From an uncultured Muribaculum sp. (GTDB lineage Bacteria > Bacteroidota > Bacteroidia > Bacteroidales > Muribaculaceae), in contig NZ_CAJTYX010000008.1 of NCBI RefSeq assembly GCF_910583865.1, positions 16,011 to 80,010 of the forward strand: DNA of 64,000 bases. Direction: 5' to 3'. The first letter of the stretch is position 1, and the number at the start of each line of letters is the position of its first letter. Below are positions 1 to 9,204 of the stretch, piece by piece. The position numbers and the translations under genes are program-made. Under the pieces are notes generated by a model. That model saw only the letters and a list, made by a program, of their open reading frames with translations. It was not told where the DNA came from and made no database searches.

Positions 1-677
1 TGCTCATAGCCGTATTGCTGGTAGTAGTCGGTATCGGCATCTTCATCGACGGGCTTCACAACGTAATCCTCACCATACAGGGCCACGAACTGCAGCGTCC
101 GGGAATGATCGCACTGATCATGTGCGCAGCTTCCATCGTGGTAAAGGAATGGCTATACCATTACACGCGCCGCGCCGGCGAACGCATACATTCAGGCGCT
201 CTGGTTGCCAACGCATGGCACCATCGCAGCGACAGTTTCTCATCCGTCGCCACTCTCATCGGAGTAGGTGGCGCCATGTGGCTCGGCCCGCAGTTCCATG
301 TGCTCGACCCGATCGCGGCGATGGTGGTCGCGATATTCATAATCATCGTAGGTGCCCGCATGGCTCTCCCCGCAGTGCGCGAACTGCTTGAAGAAGCCCT
401 CCCACCCGACATGCAGAACGAGATACGCCATTCAATAGCCGAAACTCCCGGGGTAGACACCTACCACCATCTCCGCACACGCCGCAACGGCTCCACGATA
501 ATCATCGACGTACATCTTAAGGTGAATCCGACTCTTACGGTGAGCCAGGCCCACTCCATATCATCGGATGTAGAGCGCAAACTGCGCGACATATTCGGCG
601 AAAGTACCATCGTCACCAGCCATATAGAGCCGTATCGTGACGAATCAATATTTCCTGACGGATCCTGTGCCGACTGA
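1..677 (+). CDS. Cation diffusion facilitator family transporter (5' partial)
   Basis: The reading frame is open from base 3, so the true start lies before the window. The visible 225 codons match the second half of a cation diffusion facilitator, a proton-coupled exporter of divalent metals (Zn, Fe, Mn or Co). An HHRSD stretch encoded at 219-233 fits the HxxxD metal site of transmembrane helix 5. It is followed by a Gly-rich helix and a further hydrophobic helix (MVVAIFIIIVG). The last ~100 residues form the cytoplasmic ferredoxin-like domain that dimerises and senses metal, ending in TSHIEPYRD. Which metal is moved cannot be read from this part. Confidence 0.88.
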   Translation, partial: LIAVLLVVVGIGIFIDGLHNVILTIQGHELQRPGMIALIMCAASIVVKEWLYHYTRRAGERIHSGALVANAWHHRSDSFSSVATLIGVGGAMWLGPQFHVLDPIAAMVVAIFIIIVGARMALPAVRELLEEALPPDMQNEIRHSIAETPGVDTYHHLRTRRNGSTIIIDVHLKVNPTLTVSQAHSISSDVERKLRDIFGESTIVTSHIEPYRDESIFPDGSCAD

Positions 678-834
678 CACACATATCAGGAGGCTGCCCA
701 TCTCACGACATGCCGTGTGACAGTGTAAACAGGAATTTTGGGCATGGAAATTTCGCGGATTAAGATTCATTGACTAATTTTGTTGTGTGGCATCACGGAT
801 AAAATCACATCATATCCTGCAACCGAATACGATT

Positions 835-1428
835 ATGACTGAAAGTAGCGATCCGACAACATATGTTTCCGACATAGAACATGCCTGCGAGATACTTCGC
901 GCAGGCGGTGTCATACTTTATCCTACCGATACGGTATGGGGCATAGGGTGCGACGCCACCGACAGCCGGGCGGTACGTAGGGTCTATAACATAAAACGGC
1001 GGGCCGACAGCAAGGCGCTCATACTTCTCGTAGCCGATGGCGACATGATGCGCGCACATTCCGCTCCGCTCCCCGCCGTGGCCGAGATGATGATCGCGCA
1101 CCCCGTTGAAAGGCCCACGACCATAGTGGTCGACGGAGGAAAGGGTCTCGCACCCGAAGTCCTCGCCGACGACGGCAGTGTAGGCATGCGCATCCCCAAC
1201 GAAGAATTCGCTCAGACCCTTTGCCGCTCTTTCGGACGTCCGATCGTATCAACCTCAGCCAACATCAGCGGCGAAAAAGCGGCGGCGTGTTTCTCCGACA
1301 TCTCCCGTGAGATAATCGAATCCGTCGACTACGTGTGTGTGTCTCGGCGCGACGACACATCCCGGTCCATTCCATCCAAAGTAGTGAAAATCGACCGTGA
1401 CGGTCATCTTTCCATACTCCGCCCGTGA
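835..1428 (+). CDS. L-threonylcarbamoyladenylate synthase, YrdC/Sua5 family
   Basis: This enzyme makes threonylcarbamoyl-AMP from threonine, bicarbonate and ATP for the universal t6A37 modification of ANN-decoding tRNAs. The YrdC core is clear: ILYPTDTVWGIGCDATD near residue 25, KRR and a KAL motif near 62, and the SANISG motif near 140. At 197 residues it is the short TsaC/YrdC form without the extra Sua5 domain. I chose the ATG at 835 because the family homology begins just after it; a GTG at 787 would add 16 unrelated residues. Its stop overlaps the GTG start of the next gene (GTGA), so the two are translationally linked. Confidence 0.92.
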   Translation: MTESSDPTTYVSDIEHACEILRAGGVILYPTDTVWGIGCDATDSRAVRRVYNIKRRADSKALILLVADGDMMRAHSAPLPAVAEMMIAHPVERPTTIVVDGGKGLAPEVLADDGSVGMRIPNEEFAQTLCRSFGRPIVSTSANISGEKAAACFSDISREIIESVDYVCVSRRDDTSRSIPSKVVKIDRDGHLSILRP

Positions 1429-2792
1429 CACAGATGCAACGTCATAGAGTGATTTATATCTCCGTCGATTTCATAACGACGGCTTTTGCCGTGCTGCTCT
1501 ACAATACCCTGCGCTACCATATCGATCCGGCTGCCGCCCATGGGTCATTAGCGGCATTCCTATGGGATCGTAGCGTGATGCTCGAACAGGTCCTGTTCCC
1601 AATTCTCATGATAGGGATATACTGGCTGTCGGGGTATTACAACAATGTATTCCTGAAATCACGCTCGGAAGAACTGGGATGCACCATGCTGTCATCCCTT
1701 CTCGGGACCGCCATATTCTTTGTCCTTGCGCTCATCAACAACGGAACGAACCAGAGGATGACCATATACATACTCATACTATGCCTGTGGGGAATATTAT
1801 TCTTATTTGTATATACCGGGCGGCTGCTTATCACCACATATGTGCGACGTGAGGTATACTCCGGCAAATGGATGCGCAACACAATGGTGGTAGGGAGAGG
1901 CGAGGAGGCAGTGAACATGGCCCAACGTCTGCAACGTGAAAGCAGATGGAGCGGAATGCGCATACTCGGATGCATCGCTCCGGACGAAGATCTGGAACAT
2001 AATGTAAAGATACGTCGCCTTGACTGCCTTGTGCTGATGCCTCAGGATAACAGCCATGAGAAAGTGCTCGACACACTTTACAGGATATTGCCATTAGGCG
2101 TTGAAGTTCTCACTTCGCCCGACCTTTACCGTATGCTGACCTCGCAGATGCGTATCGACAAGATTGCCGGAGAACCGCTGGCCAACATAGGACAAGCCAG
2201 GGTGCCGGAATCCACCATTAATGTAAAGAGGCTGTGCGACATAGTAGTGGGACTTTTCGGATTGCTGTTGACAATACCCGTCATGTCGGCGCTCGCCATA
2301 GCCATACGATGCGAATCATCCGGACCCGTCATATTCTCCCAGGAGCGTATCGGGAAAAATAAAAAACCGTTCACCCTCTACAAGCTTCGCTCCATGAAGC
2401 CCGATGCCGAACCGGATGGCCCGGCACTCAGCATACCCCACGACAGCCGTGTGACACGCGTGGGACGATTCATGCGGAAATACCGTCTTGACGAACTGCC
2501 TCAGTTCTGGAACGTACTCCGTGGCGACATGTCGCTTGTCGGGCCACGCCCGGAACGGGCATACTATGTGGACCGTATCATGGCCCGTGCGCCATATTAC
2601 ATACTCCTTCAGCAGATAAGGCCCGGACTTACATCTCTCGGGATGGTAAAGTACGGCTATGCCAGCGACATAGACGCAATGCTGGAGCGTCTGAAATACG
2701 ATCTCATGTATCTTGAGCGTATTTCATTCTCAACCGATTTTAAAATAATGATTTACACCGTGCGCACGGTGCTGACCGGAAAGGGCATATGA
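1425..2792 (+). CDS. Polyprenyl glycosylphosphotransferase (initiating sugar transferase)
   Basis: This is a membrane enzyme that moves a sugar-1-phosphate from a nucleotide sugar to undecaprenyl phosphate, the first step of a surface glycan repeat unit. The N-terminal ~150 residues have several hydrophobic helices, followed by a cytoplasmic Rossmann-like region. From about residue 265 comes the bacterial sugar transferase domain: KRLCDIVVG helix, FSQERIGKNKKPF, YKLRSM, RLDELPQFWNVL and MSLVGPRPE, with the catalytic Asp-Glu pair in the DELPQ segment. GTG at 1425 overlaps the previous stop; ATG at 1434 is an alternative start. No other glycan genes lie nearby, so the substrate is unknown. Confidence 0.9.
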   Translation: MTQMQRHRVIYISVDFITTAFAVLLYNTLRYHIDPAAAHGSLAAFLWDRSVMLEQVLFPILMIGIYWLSGYYNNVFLKSRSEELGCTMLSSLLGTAIFFVLALINNGTNQRMTIYILILCLWGILFLFVYTGRLLITTYVRREVYSGKWMRNTMVVGRGEEAVNMAQRLQRESRWSGMRILGCIAPDEDLEHNVKIRRLDCLVLMPQDNSHEKVLDTLYRILPLGVEVLTSPDLYRMLTSQMRIDKIAGEPLANIGQARVPESTINVKRLCDIVVGLFGLLLTIPVMSALAIAIRCESSGPVIFSQERIGKNKKPFTLYKLRSMKPDAEPDGPALSIPHDSRVTRVGRFMRKYRLDELPQFWNVLRGDMSLVGPRPERAYYVDRIMARAPYYILLQQIRPGLTSLGMVKYGYASDIDAMLERLKYDLMYLERISFSTDFKIMIYTVRTVLTGKGI

Positions 2793-2829
2793 TTTTCCGG
2801 CAAGGAATGACCAAACTCACCACCCGCAG

Positions 2830-4635
2830 ATGAAAGAAACATTAAAAAACATATCCGAAAAGGGCGATACATTGTTCTACCGCATGCTCATGTGGCGCGA
2901 AAAGCATATCAAGGAGAAGAACTTCGTACTTTTCCTCGCGCTCATCGTCGGTATAGTCTGCGGATTCGCCGCCCTGGCATTCAAGTGGCTGATACATTAC
3001 ATCTCCTCGTCGCTCTTGCTCAACATCGACATAACCGGCGGCAACTACCTCTATCTCGTGTATCCGCTCATAGGCATCATCATAGTGAGCTGCTACGTGC
3101 GATATGTCGTGCGTGACGACATATCACACGGCGTGACAAAGGTGCTGTTTTCCATATCCCAGAATAAAAGCCGTCTGAAGCCACACAACTGCTACACCTC
3201 TGTGGTGGCGGCATCAATCACCATCGGATTCGGCGGATCCGTGGGATCGGAAGGCCCTATCGTCTACACAGGGTCCGCGATAGGCTCCACACTGGGGCAG
3301 ATGTTCAGGCTATCCCCGCGCCTGCTCATGATACTGGTAGGGTGTGGCGCGGCGGCCGGAGTGGCCGGCATCTTCAAGGCTCCATTGTCGGGAGCGCTGT
3401 TCACATTGGAAGTGCTGATGCTCGACCTTACCACCGTGTCAGTCATGCCGCTGCTGATATCGTCGGTGTCGGCGGCATCCATCGCCTACATATTCACCGG
3501 CTACGACGTGCAGTTTTTTTTCACACAAAGCGAGAACTTCCTGACCGTGCGCATACCCTTCGCCATACTGCTCGGAGTGGTGTGCGGATTCGCATCGCTC
3601 TACTTTATACGCGTGATGGCCATGATGGAGGGTTTCTACGGAAAAATCAAGAATCCGTGGGTGCGTGCCTCCATAGGCGGAAGCATCCTGGCGGTGCTGA
3701 TTTTCATATTCCCCCCTCTCTACGGCGAGGGATACGACGTGATCACCTCCATGATCAACGGCGACACTGCTTCCGTGGTCGACGGCTCGATATTCTACGC
3801 CGACCGCAACGTGGTGTGGGTGATCGGCCTGTACATCGCCGGGCTGTGCCTCGCCAAGGCTTTCGCAACATCGTCGACCAACGGCGCCGGTGGGGTTGGA
3901 GGAACGTTCGCCCCCTCGCTCTACATGGGATGCATGACAGGATTCTTTTTCGCATACCTCCTCAATCATCTTGGCCTTGGATGCGACCTCTCGGTCAAGA
4001 ACTTCGCCCTGATGGGTATGGCCGGGGTGATGTCGGGCGTGATGCACGCCCCGCTTATGGCCATATTCCTCACCGCCGAACTCACAGGAGGATATGACTT
4101 GTTCCTGCCGCTGCTGATAGTCAGCACAATATCCTACGGAACCATAAAGATTTTCGAGCCGTACAGCATCTATGCCATACGTCTGGCCAAGCGCGGCGAA
4201 CTGCTCACCCACCACAAGGACAAGTCGGTGCTGCGCCTGCTCAAGATAAACAATGTGATCGAGAACGATTTCAAGCCGGTAAGCCCCGAGATGAACCTCA
4301 AGCAGATGGTAGACGTCATATCCCAGTCGTCACGCAACCTTTTCCCGGTACTTGATACGGAAGGCCACCTCATGGGCATAGTGCTCCTCGACGACATACG
4401 CAACATCATGTTCCGCCCCGACCTCTATAAGAAAATGTATGTCAGCAAGTTCATGACCACTCCGCCGGCCACCATACAGATAGGCGACACCATGGAAAAC
4501 GTGATGAAAACCTTCGACCGTACCGGCGCATGGAATCTTCCGGTAGTGGAGGAAGGCCGATACATAGGCTTCGTGTCCAAATCAAAGATTTTCAACTCCT
4601 ACCGCCGCGTACTGCGCCACTATAGCGAGGACTGA
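2830..4635 (+). CDS. ClC-type chloride channel/transporter with C-terminal CBS pair
   Basis: A 601-residue ClC protein. It shows the chloride selectivity signatures GSVGSEGP (gating glutamate in GSEGP, near residue 140), a Gly-rich GGVGGTFAPSLYMG (near residue 355) and many hydrophobic helices throughout residues 35-440. From about residue 480 two CBS domains follow (LFPVLDTEGHLMGIVLLDD and WNLPVVEEGRYIGFVSKS), which usually bind adenine nucleotides and tune transport. The ATG at 2830 is the first in frame. Whether it is a channel or a Cl-/H+ antiporter cannot be decided by eye. It follows the sugar transferase by 37 bases in the same direction. Confidence 0.94.
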   Translation: MKETLKNISEKGDTLFYRMLMWREKHIKEKNFVLFLALIVGIVCGFAALAFKWLIHYISSSLLLNIDITGGNYLYLVYPLIGIIIVSCYVRYVVRDDISHGVTKVLFSISQNKSRLKPHNCYTSVVAASITIGFGGSVGSEGPIVYTGSAIGSTLGQMFRLSPRLLMILVGCGAAAGVAGIFKAPLSGALFTLEVLMLDLTTVSVMPLLISSVSAASIAYIFTGYDVQFFFTQSENFLTVRIPFAILLGVVCGFASLYFIRVMAMMEGFYGKIKNPWVRASIGGSILAVLIFIFPPLYGEGYDVITSMINGDTASVVDGSIFYADRNVVWVIGLYIAGLCLAKAFATSSTNGAGGVGGTFAPSLYMGCMTGFFFAYLLNHLGLGCDLSVKNFALMGMAGVMSGVMHAPLMAIFLTAELTGGYDLFLPLLIVSTISYGTIKIFEPYSIYAIRLAKRGELLTHHKDKSVLRLLKINNVIENDFKPVSPEMNLKQMVDVISQSSRNLFPVLDTEGHLMGIVLLDDIRNIMFRPDLYKKMYVSKFMTTPPATIQIGDTMENVMKTFDRTGAWNLPVVEEGRYIGFVSKSKIFNSYRRVLRHYSED

Positions 4636-4695
4636 CATCTGGAAATTGTGTTGTCAAACACATTTCCACAGCTACTTTCAAACGGCATTTTATGC

Positions 4696-4703
4696 TATCT
4701 TTG
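4696..4703 (+). promoter_or_regulatory. Bacteroidota -7 element upstream of hppA
   Basis: TATCTTTG matches TAnnTTTG and lies about 120 bases before the hppA start. A clear TTTG at -33 is not evident. Confidence 0.6.
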
Positions 4704-4822
4704 TAGGTACAAATCGAATCGATTCGGAGAAGATGCCTACACGCCTGCTGCATGAAGGCACACCCTCTGTGGAGAGATGACATATAACCACCATTCATCA
4801 ACTTAAAATCTTGAATTATTTC

Positions 4823-7030
4823 ATGGAAAGTACGCTTTTCTGGATTGTGCCGGGCGCATCGGTAGTAGCTTTGCTGCTCGCCTGGTATTTCTACCGGCAG
4901 ATGCTCCGCGAGAGCGAAGGCACCGACACTATGCAAAAAATAGCCCGCTATGTACGCCAGGGTGCCATGTCCTATCTGAAACAGCAATACCGCATAGTCG
5001 GCATTGTCTTTCTTGGACTTGTCGTGCTGTTTTCGATAATGGCCTACGGCTTCAACCTGCAAAATCCCTGGGTACCCGTAGCATTCCTCACGGGAGGATT
5101 CTTTTCCGGGCTGTCGGGATTTCTCGGGATGAAAACCGCCACTTACGCATCGGCCCGTACCGCCAATGCCGCCCGGCGTTCGCTCGACGGAGGATTGCGC
5201 ATAGCCTTTCGTTCGGGAGCCGTCATGGGTCTTATCGTGGTAGGCCTCGGCCTCCTTGACATAGCGTTCTGGTACATACTGCTCAACTGCTGTGTCGACA
5301 TACTCCCGGGTGACGCGCCTACCGCCAAACTGTGCATGATCACCACCACGATGCTCACATTCGGGATGGGGGCATCGACCCAGGCCCTTTTTGCCCGCGT
5401 TGGCGGAGGCATATACACCAAGGCCGCCGACGTCGGTGCCGACCTCGTGGGAAAAGTCGAAGCCGGCATCCCGGAGGATGATCCGCGCAACCCGGCCACC
5501 ATCGCCGACAACGTGGGCGACAACGTTGGCGACGTCGCCGGCATGGGAGCCGACCTTTACGAATCATACTGCGGCTCCATCCTGGCCACATCGGCCCTCG
5601 GCGCCGCAGCCTTCATAGCATCCGGAGATGTCGACATGCAGATGCGCGCCGTGATAGCGCCCATGCTCATCGCCGCCGTAGGATGCCTGCTCTCAATAAT
5701 CGGCATATTCTCGGTGCGCACAAAAGAGAATGCCACCATGCGCCAACTGCTCGGAGCGCTCTCGTTCGGCACCAACCTTAGCTCCGCGCTCATCGTCGGG
5801 GCGACATTCCTTATCCTTTGGCTACTACAGCTCGACAACTGGTTCTGGATAGGCATGGCGGTCGTGATCGGACTGGTTGTCGGCATCGTGATAGGAAGAT
5901 CCACGGAGTACTATACCTCCCAGTCCTACAAGCCCACACGCCGTCTCTCCGAAAGCGGACAGACCGGCCCGGCCACGGTCATAATCTCGGGGGTAGGACT
6001 CGGCATGATATCCACCGCCGTACCGGTAGTGGCGGTAGTGGCGGGGATCATACTTTCATACTGGTTTGCTTCCGGCTTTGACTTCACCAACATCGCGATG
6101 GGCCTCTACGGCATAGGAATCGCTGCCGTGGGCATGCTGTCGACCCTCGGAATCACACTTGCCACCGACGCCTACGGTCCTATCGCCGACAATGCAGGCG
6201 GCAATGCCGAGATGAGCGGTCTCGGCCCGGAGGTGCGACGCCGGACCGACGCCCTTGATTCGCTGGGCAATACCACCGCAGCAACAGGCAAAGGATTTGC
6301 CATAGGCTCGGCAGCCTTGACAGGCCTGGCCCTGCTGGCCTCGTATGTCGAGGAGATACGCATCGGCATGACACGTCTCGGACAAGAATTCCTCTCGCTC
6401 CCGGGCAATGTAAGTGTCCGTCTGCACGACGCATCATTCACCGACTTCATGACATATTTCGACGTCAACCTGATGAATCCGAAAGTGCTCGCGGGCATAT
6501 TCATCGGCTCGATGATGGCATTCCTTTTCTGCGGACTGACGATGAACGCCGTAGGACGCGCCGCCGCCCACATGGTAGAGGAAGTGCGCCGCCAGTTCCG
6601 TGAGATAAAAGGGATACTCTCCGGAGAAGCCGAACCCGACTACGCGCGTTGTGTACAAATTTCCACGAAAGGCGCACAGCGCGAGATGGTGTTCCCCTCG
6701 CTGTTGGCCATCATCGCCCCTATTGTCACCGGACTCGTGTTCGGAGTGCCGGGCGTGATCGGCCTGCTCGTCGGCGGCCTCGGCTCCGGTTTCGTACTGG
6801 CGATTTTCATGGCCAATGCCGGAGGAGCGTGGGACAATGCCAAGAAATATGTCGAAGAGGGCAATTTCGGCGGAAAAGGGAGCGACGTGCACAAGGCCAC
6901 TGTGGTCGGCGACACCGTGGGCGATCCTTTCAAGGACACCTCCGGCCCGAGCCTCAACATACTCATCAAACTCATGTCGATGGTGGCCATAGTCATGGCC
7001 GGGCTGACAGTGACATGGAGTCTGTTCTGA
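4823..7030 (+). CDS. hppA: Membrane-bound ion-translocating pyrophosphatase
   Basis: An integral membrane pump that hydrolyses pyrophosphate and moves H+ and/or Na+ out of the cytoplasm. The 735 residues and ~16 hydrophobic helices fit the family. The active-site loops are intact: DVGADLVGKVEAGIPEDDPRN, DNVGDNVGDVAGMGADLYESY and DNAGGNAEM. The GNTTAATGKG segment has Ala where potassium-independent enzymes have Lys, so a K+-dependent enzyme is expected. Bacteroides relatives of this class pump Na+, or both Na+ and H+; the ion here is not provable by eye. I used the ATG at 4823 rather than TTG at 4811 because the first helix begins directly after it. A strong terminator follows. Confidence 0.95.
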   Translation: MESTLFWIVPGASVVALLLAWYFYRQMLRESEGTDTMQKIARYVRQGAMSYLKQQYRIVGIVFLGLVVLFSIMAYGFNLQNPWVPVAFLTGGFFSGLSGFLGMKTATYASARTANAARRSLDGGLRIAFRSGAVMGLIVVGLGLLDIAFWYILLNCCVDILPGDAPTAKLCMITTTMLTFGMGASTQALFARVGGGIYTKAADVGADLVGKVEAGIPEDDPRNPATIADNVGDNVGDVAGMGADLYESYCGSILATSALGAAAFIASGDVDMQMRAVIAPMLIAAVGCLLSIIGIFSVRTKENATMRQLLGALSFGTNLSSALIVGATFLILWLLQLDNWFWIGMAVVIGLVVGIVIGRSTEYYTSQSYKPTRRLSESGQTGPATVIISGVGLGMISTAVPVVAVVAGIILSYWFASGFDFTNIAMGLYGIGIAAVGMLSTLGITLATDAYGPIADNAGGNAEMSGLGPEVRRRTDALDSLGNTTAATGKGFAIGSAALTGLALLASYVEEIRIGMTRLGQEFLSLPGNVSVRLHDASFTDFMTYFDVNLMNPKVLAGIFIGSMMAFLFCGLTMNAVGRAAAHMVEEVRRQFREIKGILSGEAEPDYARCVQISTKGAQREMVFPSLLAIIAPIVTGLVFGVPGVIGLLVGGLGSGFVLAIFMANAGGAWDNAKKYVEEGNFGGKGSDVHKATVVGDTVGDPFKDTSGPSLNILIKLMSMVAIVMAGLTVTWSLF

Positions 7031-7054
7031 CAATACATACACATATCTGACGGA

Positions 7055-7093
7055 CGGCGGGATGTCGAGAAATCCGACACCCCGCCGTTTTTT
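7055..7093 (+). terminator. Intrinsic terminator after hppA
   Basis: A 13-base stem with one wobble (CGGCGGGATGTCG paired with CGACACCCCGCCG) and a short loop, followed by a run of six T. Confidence 0.88.
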
Positions 7094-7100
7094 GTGAGGT

Positions 7101-7144
7101 GATAAGCTATTCCGGTTGGTCAGACTCGTCCGACCGGTCGGATT
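7101..7144. repeat. GTCnGAC 9-bp-period repeat array, locus A
   Basis: GATAAGCTATTCC (7101-7113) is followed by three 9-base units of the form nGTCnGAnn. The same 13-mer and the same unit type recur in the opposite orientation at 17330-17376 and 19769-19842. The array lies between the hppA terminator and the typA promoter. Confidence 0.75.
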
Positions 7145-7240
7145 GATTTTTACACACAGCCGGTGTTTTCCGACGTTTTTATGATGCCGGTCGCCCAACA
7201 TTTTGCCAAGAATGGAGAGCGCCGATTAAAGTAAAATTCG

Positions 7241-7248
7241 TAACTTTG
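7241..7248 (+). promoter_or_regulatory. Bacteroidota -7 element upstream of typA
   Basis: TAACTTTG, 35 bases before the typA ATG, matches the TAnnTTTG consensus. Confidence 0.65.
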
Positions 7249-7282
7249 CGCCCGAATTGAAGAGAAACATTTACAACGACAC

Positions 7283-9082
7283 ATGCAGAACATCAGAAAC
7301 ATCGCCATCATCGCCCATGTCGACCACGGCAAGACGACGCTCGTCGACAAGATGCTACTTGCCGGCCATCTCTTCCGCGAGAACCAGAATGCGGGAGAAC
7401 TCATCCTTGACAACAACGACCTGGAACGCGAACGTGGCATCACGATCCTGTCAAAGAATGTTTCAATTGACTATAAAGGCACAAAAATCAACATTATAGA
7501 CACTCCGGGACACGCCGACTTCGGCGGAGAGGTGGAGCGCGTGCTCAATATGGCCGACGGCTGTCTGCTGCTGGTCGACGCATTCGAAGGCCCGATGCCC
7601 CAGACCCGTTTCGTGCTTCAGAAAGCCATACAGATGGGTCTCAAGCCTGTGGTGGTGGTCAACAAGGTCGACAAGCCCAACTGCCGCCCCGACGAAGTGC
7701 AGGAGATGGTGTTCGACCTGATGTTCAACCTCGACGCCACCGAGGACCAGCTCGACTTCCCGACCGTCTACGGATCGGCCAAGCAAGGATGGATGTCGAC
7801 AGACTGGCGCAAGCCTGCCGAGGACATAACTGCGGTGCTCGATGCCATCATCGAATACATCCCGGCCCCGAAAACCCTTGAAGGCGACCCCCAGATGCTG
7901 ATCACATCGCTCGACTACTCCAACTACGTAGGACGTATAGCCGTAGGACGAGTGCATCGCGGCACGCTGCGCGAAGGCATGGAAATAGGCCTCTGCAAGA
8001 GCGACGGCACTGTAGTAAAACAGCGCATCAAGGAGCTGCACACATTCGAAGGTATGGGACGCAAGCGTGTGAGCGAAGTCAGCTCCGGCGACATATGTGC
8101 GCTTGTCGGTCTCGAAGGATTCGAGATCGGCGACACCATCACTGTCCCCGACAATCCCGAGCCGCTGCCGCGCATCGCCATCGACGAGCCTACAATGTCG
8201 ATGACATTCACCATCAACGACTCCCCATTCTTCGGACGCGACGGAAAGTATGTCACCTCACGCCACATCGCCGACCGACTCACACGCGAGCTTGACAAGA
8301 ACCTCGCCCTGCGTGTGAAGAAAGCCGACCATGAGGACGTATGGACCGTGTTCGGCCGAGGCGTGCTCCATCTGTCGGTGCTCATCGAGACAATGCGCCG
8401 CGAAGGCTACGAGCTACAGGTGGGCCAGCCGCAGGTAATCATAAAGGAAATCGACGGACGCAAGTGCGAGCCTGTCGAACTTCTCACTATCAATGTGCCC
8501 GAGGAGTATTCAAGCAAAATCATCGACATGGTGACGCGCCGCAAAGGCGAGATGGTAAGCATGAACACGCAGAACGACCGCCTGCACATAGAGTTCAACA
8601 TACCATCGCGCGGCATCATCGGCCTGCGCAACAATGTGCTGACAGCATCGGCGGGCGAAGCCATCATGGCCCACCGCTTCCTCGAATACCAGCCGTGGAA
8701 AGGCGACATCGAACGTCGTACCAACGGCTCGCTCATAGCCATGGAGGCAGGTACGGCCTATGCCTACGCCATCGACAAGCTACAGGATCGCGGACGCTTC
8801 TTCATATTCCCGCAAGAGGAGGTCTACGCCGGCCAGGTCGTGGGCGAGAGCGCCAAGGACCGCGACATAGTGATCAACGTTACCAAGTCGAAGAAACTCA
8901 CCAACATGCGCGCCTCCGGTGCCGACGACAAGGCCAAGATCATTCCGCCAGTAGTGTTCAGCCTTGAGGAAGCCCTCGAATACATCAAGGAGGACGAATA
9001 TGTCGAAGTGACCCCCCATCATCTGCGCCTCCGCAAGATAATCCTCGACGAGCTCGAGCGCAAACGCGCCAACAAGGAGTAA
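7283..9082 (+). CDS. typA: Ribosome-associated translational GTPase TypA/BipA
   Basis: A 599-residue GTPase of the EF-G/LepA class that acts on the ribosome, assisting 50S assembly and stress adaptation. The G domain starts at residue 1 with the P loop AHVDHGKTT (residues 10-18), then RERGITI, DTPGHADFGGEVER and NKVDKPN. A beta-barrel domain 2, EF-G-like domains III and V and the TypA-specific C-terminal domain (TNMRASGADDKAKIIPP) follow. Length and domain order are normal for the family. It is monocistronic, with its own promoter and a terminator after it. Confidence 0.97.
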   Translation: MQNIRNIAIIAHVDHGKTTLVDKMLLAGHLFRENQNAGELILDNNDLERERGITILSKNVSIDYKGTKINIIDTPGHADFGGEVERVLNMADGCLLLVDAFEGPMPQTRFVLQKAIQMGLKPVVVVNKVDKPNCRPDEVQEMVFDLMFNLDATEDQLDFPTVYGSAKQGWMSTDWRKPAEDITAVLDAIIEYIPAPKTLEGDPQMLITSLDYSNYVGRIAVGRVHRGTLREGMEIGLCKSDGTVVKQRIKELHTFEGMGRKRVSEVSSGDICALVGLEGFEIGDTITVPDNPEPLPRIAIDEPTMSMTFTINDSPFFGRDGKYVTSRHIADRLTRELDKNLALRVKKADHEDVWTVFGRGVLHLSVLIETMRREGYELQVGQPQVIIKEIDGRKCEPVELLTINVPEEYSSKIIDMVTRRKGEMVSMNTQNDRLHIEFNIPSRGIIGLRNNVLTASAGEAIMAHRFLEYQPWKGDIERRTNGSLIAMEAGTAYAYAIDKLQDRGRFFIFPQEEVYAGQVVGESAKDRDIVINVTKSKKLTNMRASGADDKAKIIPPVVFSLEEALEYIKEDEYVEVTPHHLRLRKIILDELERKRANKE

Positions 9083-9103
9083 ACAATCATCCTCTCAAAG
9101 TAA

Positions 9104-9147
9104 AAATGAACCGGGTCGCTGACAATCAGCGACCCGGTCCATTTTCA
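9104..9147. terminator. Bidirectional terminator between typA and the MFS gene
   Basis: A long stem (ACCGGGTCGCTGA with TCAGCGACCCGGT) has A-rich sequence on one side and T-rich on the other. It serves convergent typA (+) and the minus-strand MFS gene ending at 9205. Confidence 0.8.
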
Positions 9148-9204
9148 TTATCTCCGGAAGCCTGTTCAAATCCACATGACAGGCTCTGATAATACGGTTA
9201 ACAA

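Noticed and set aside
3439..4215. A 258-codon minus-strand frame within the ClC gene
   Set aside because: Antisense shadow of the ClC coding sequence, with no recognisable features.
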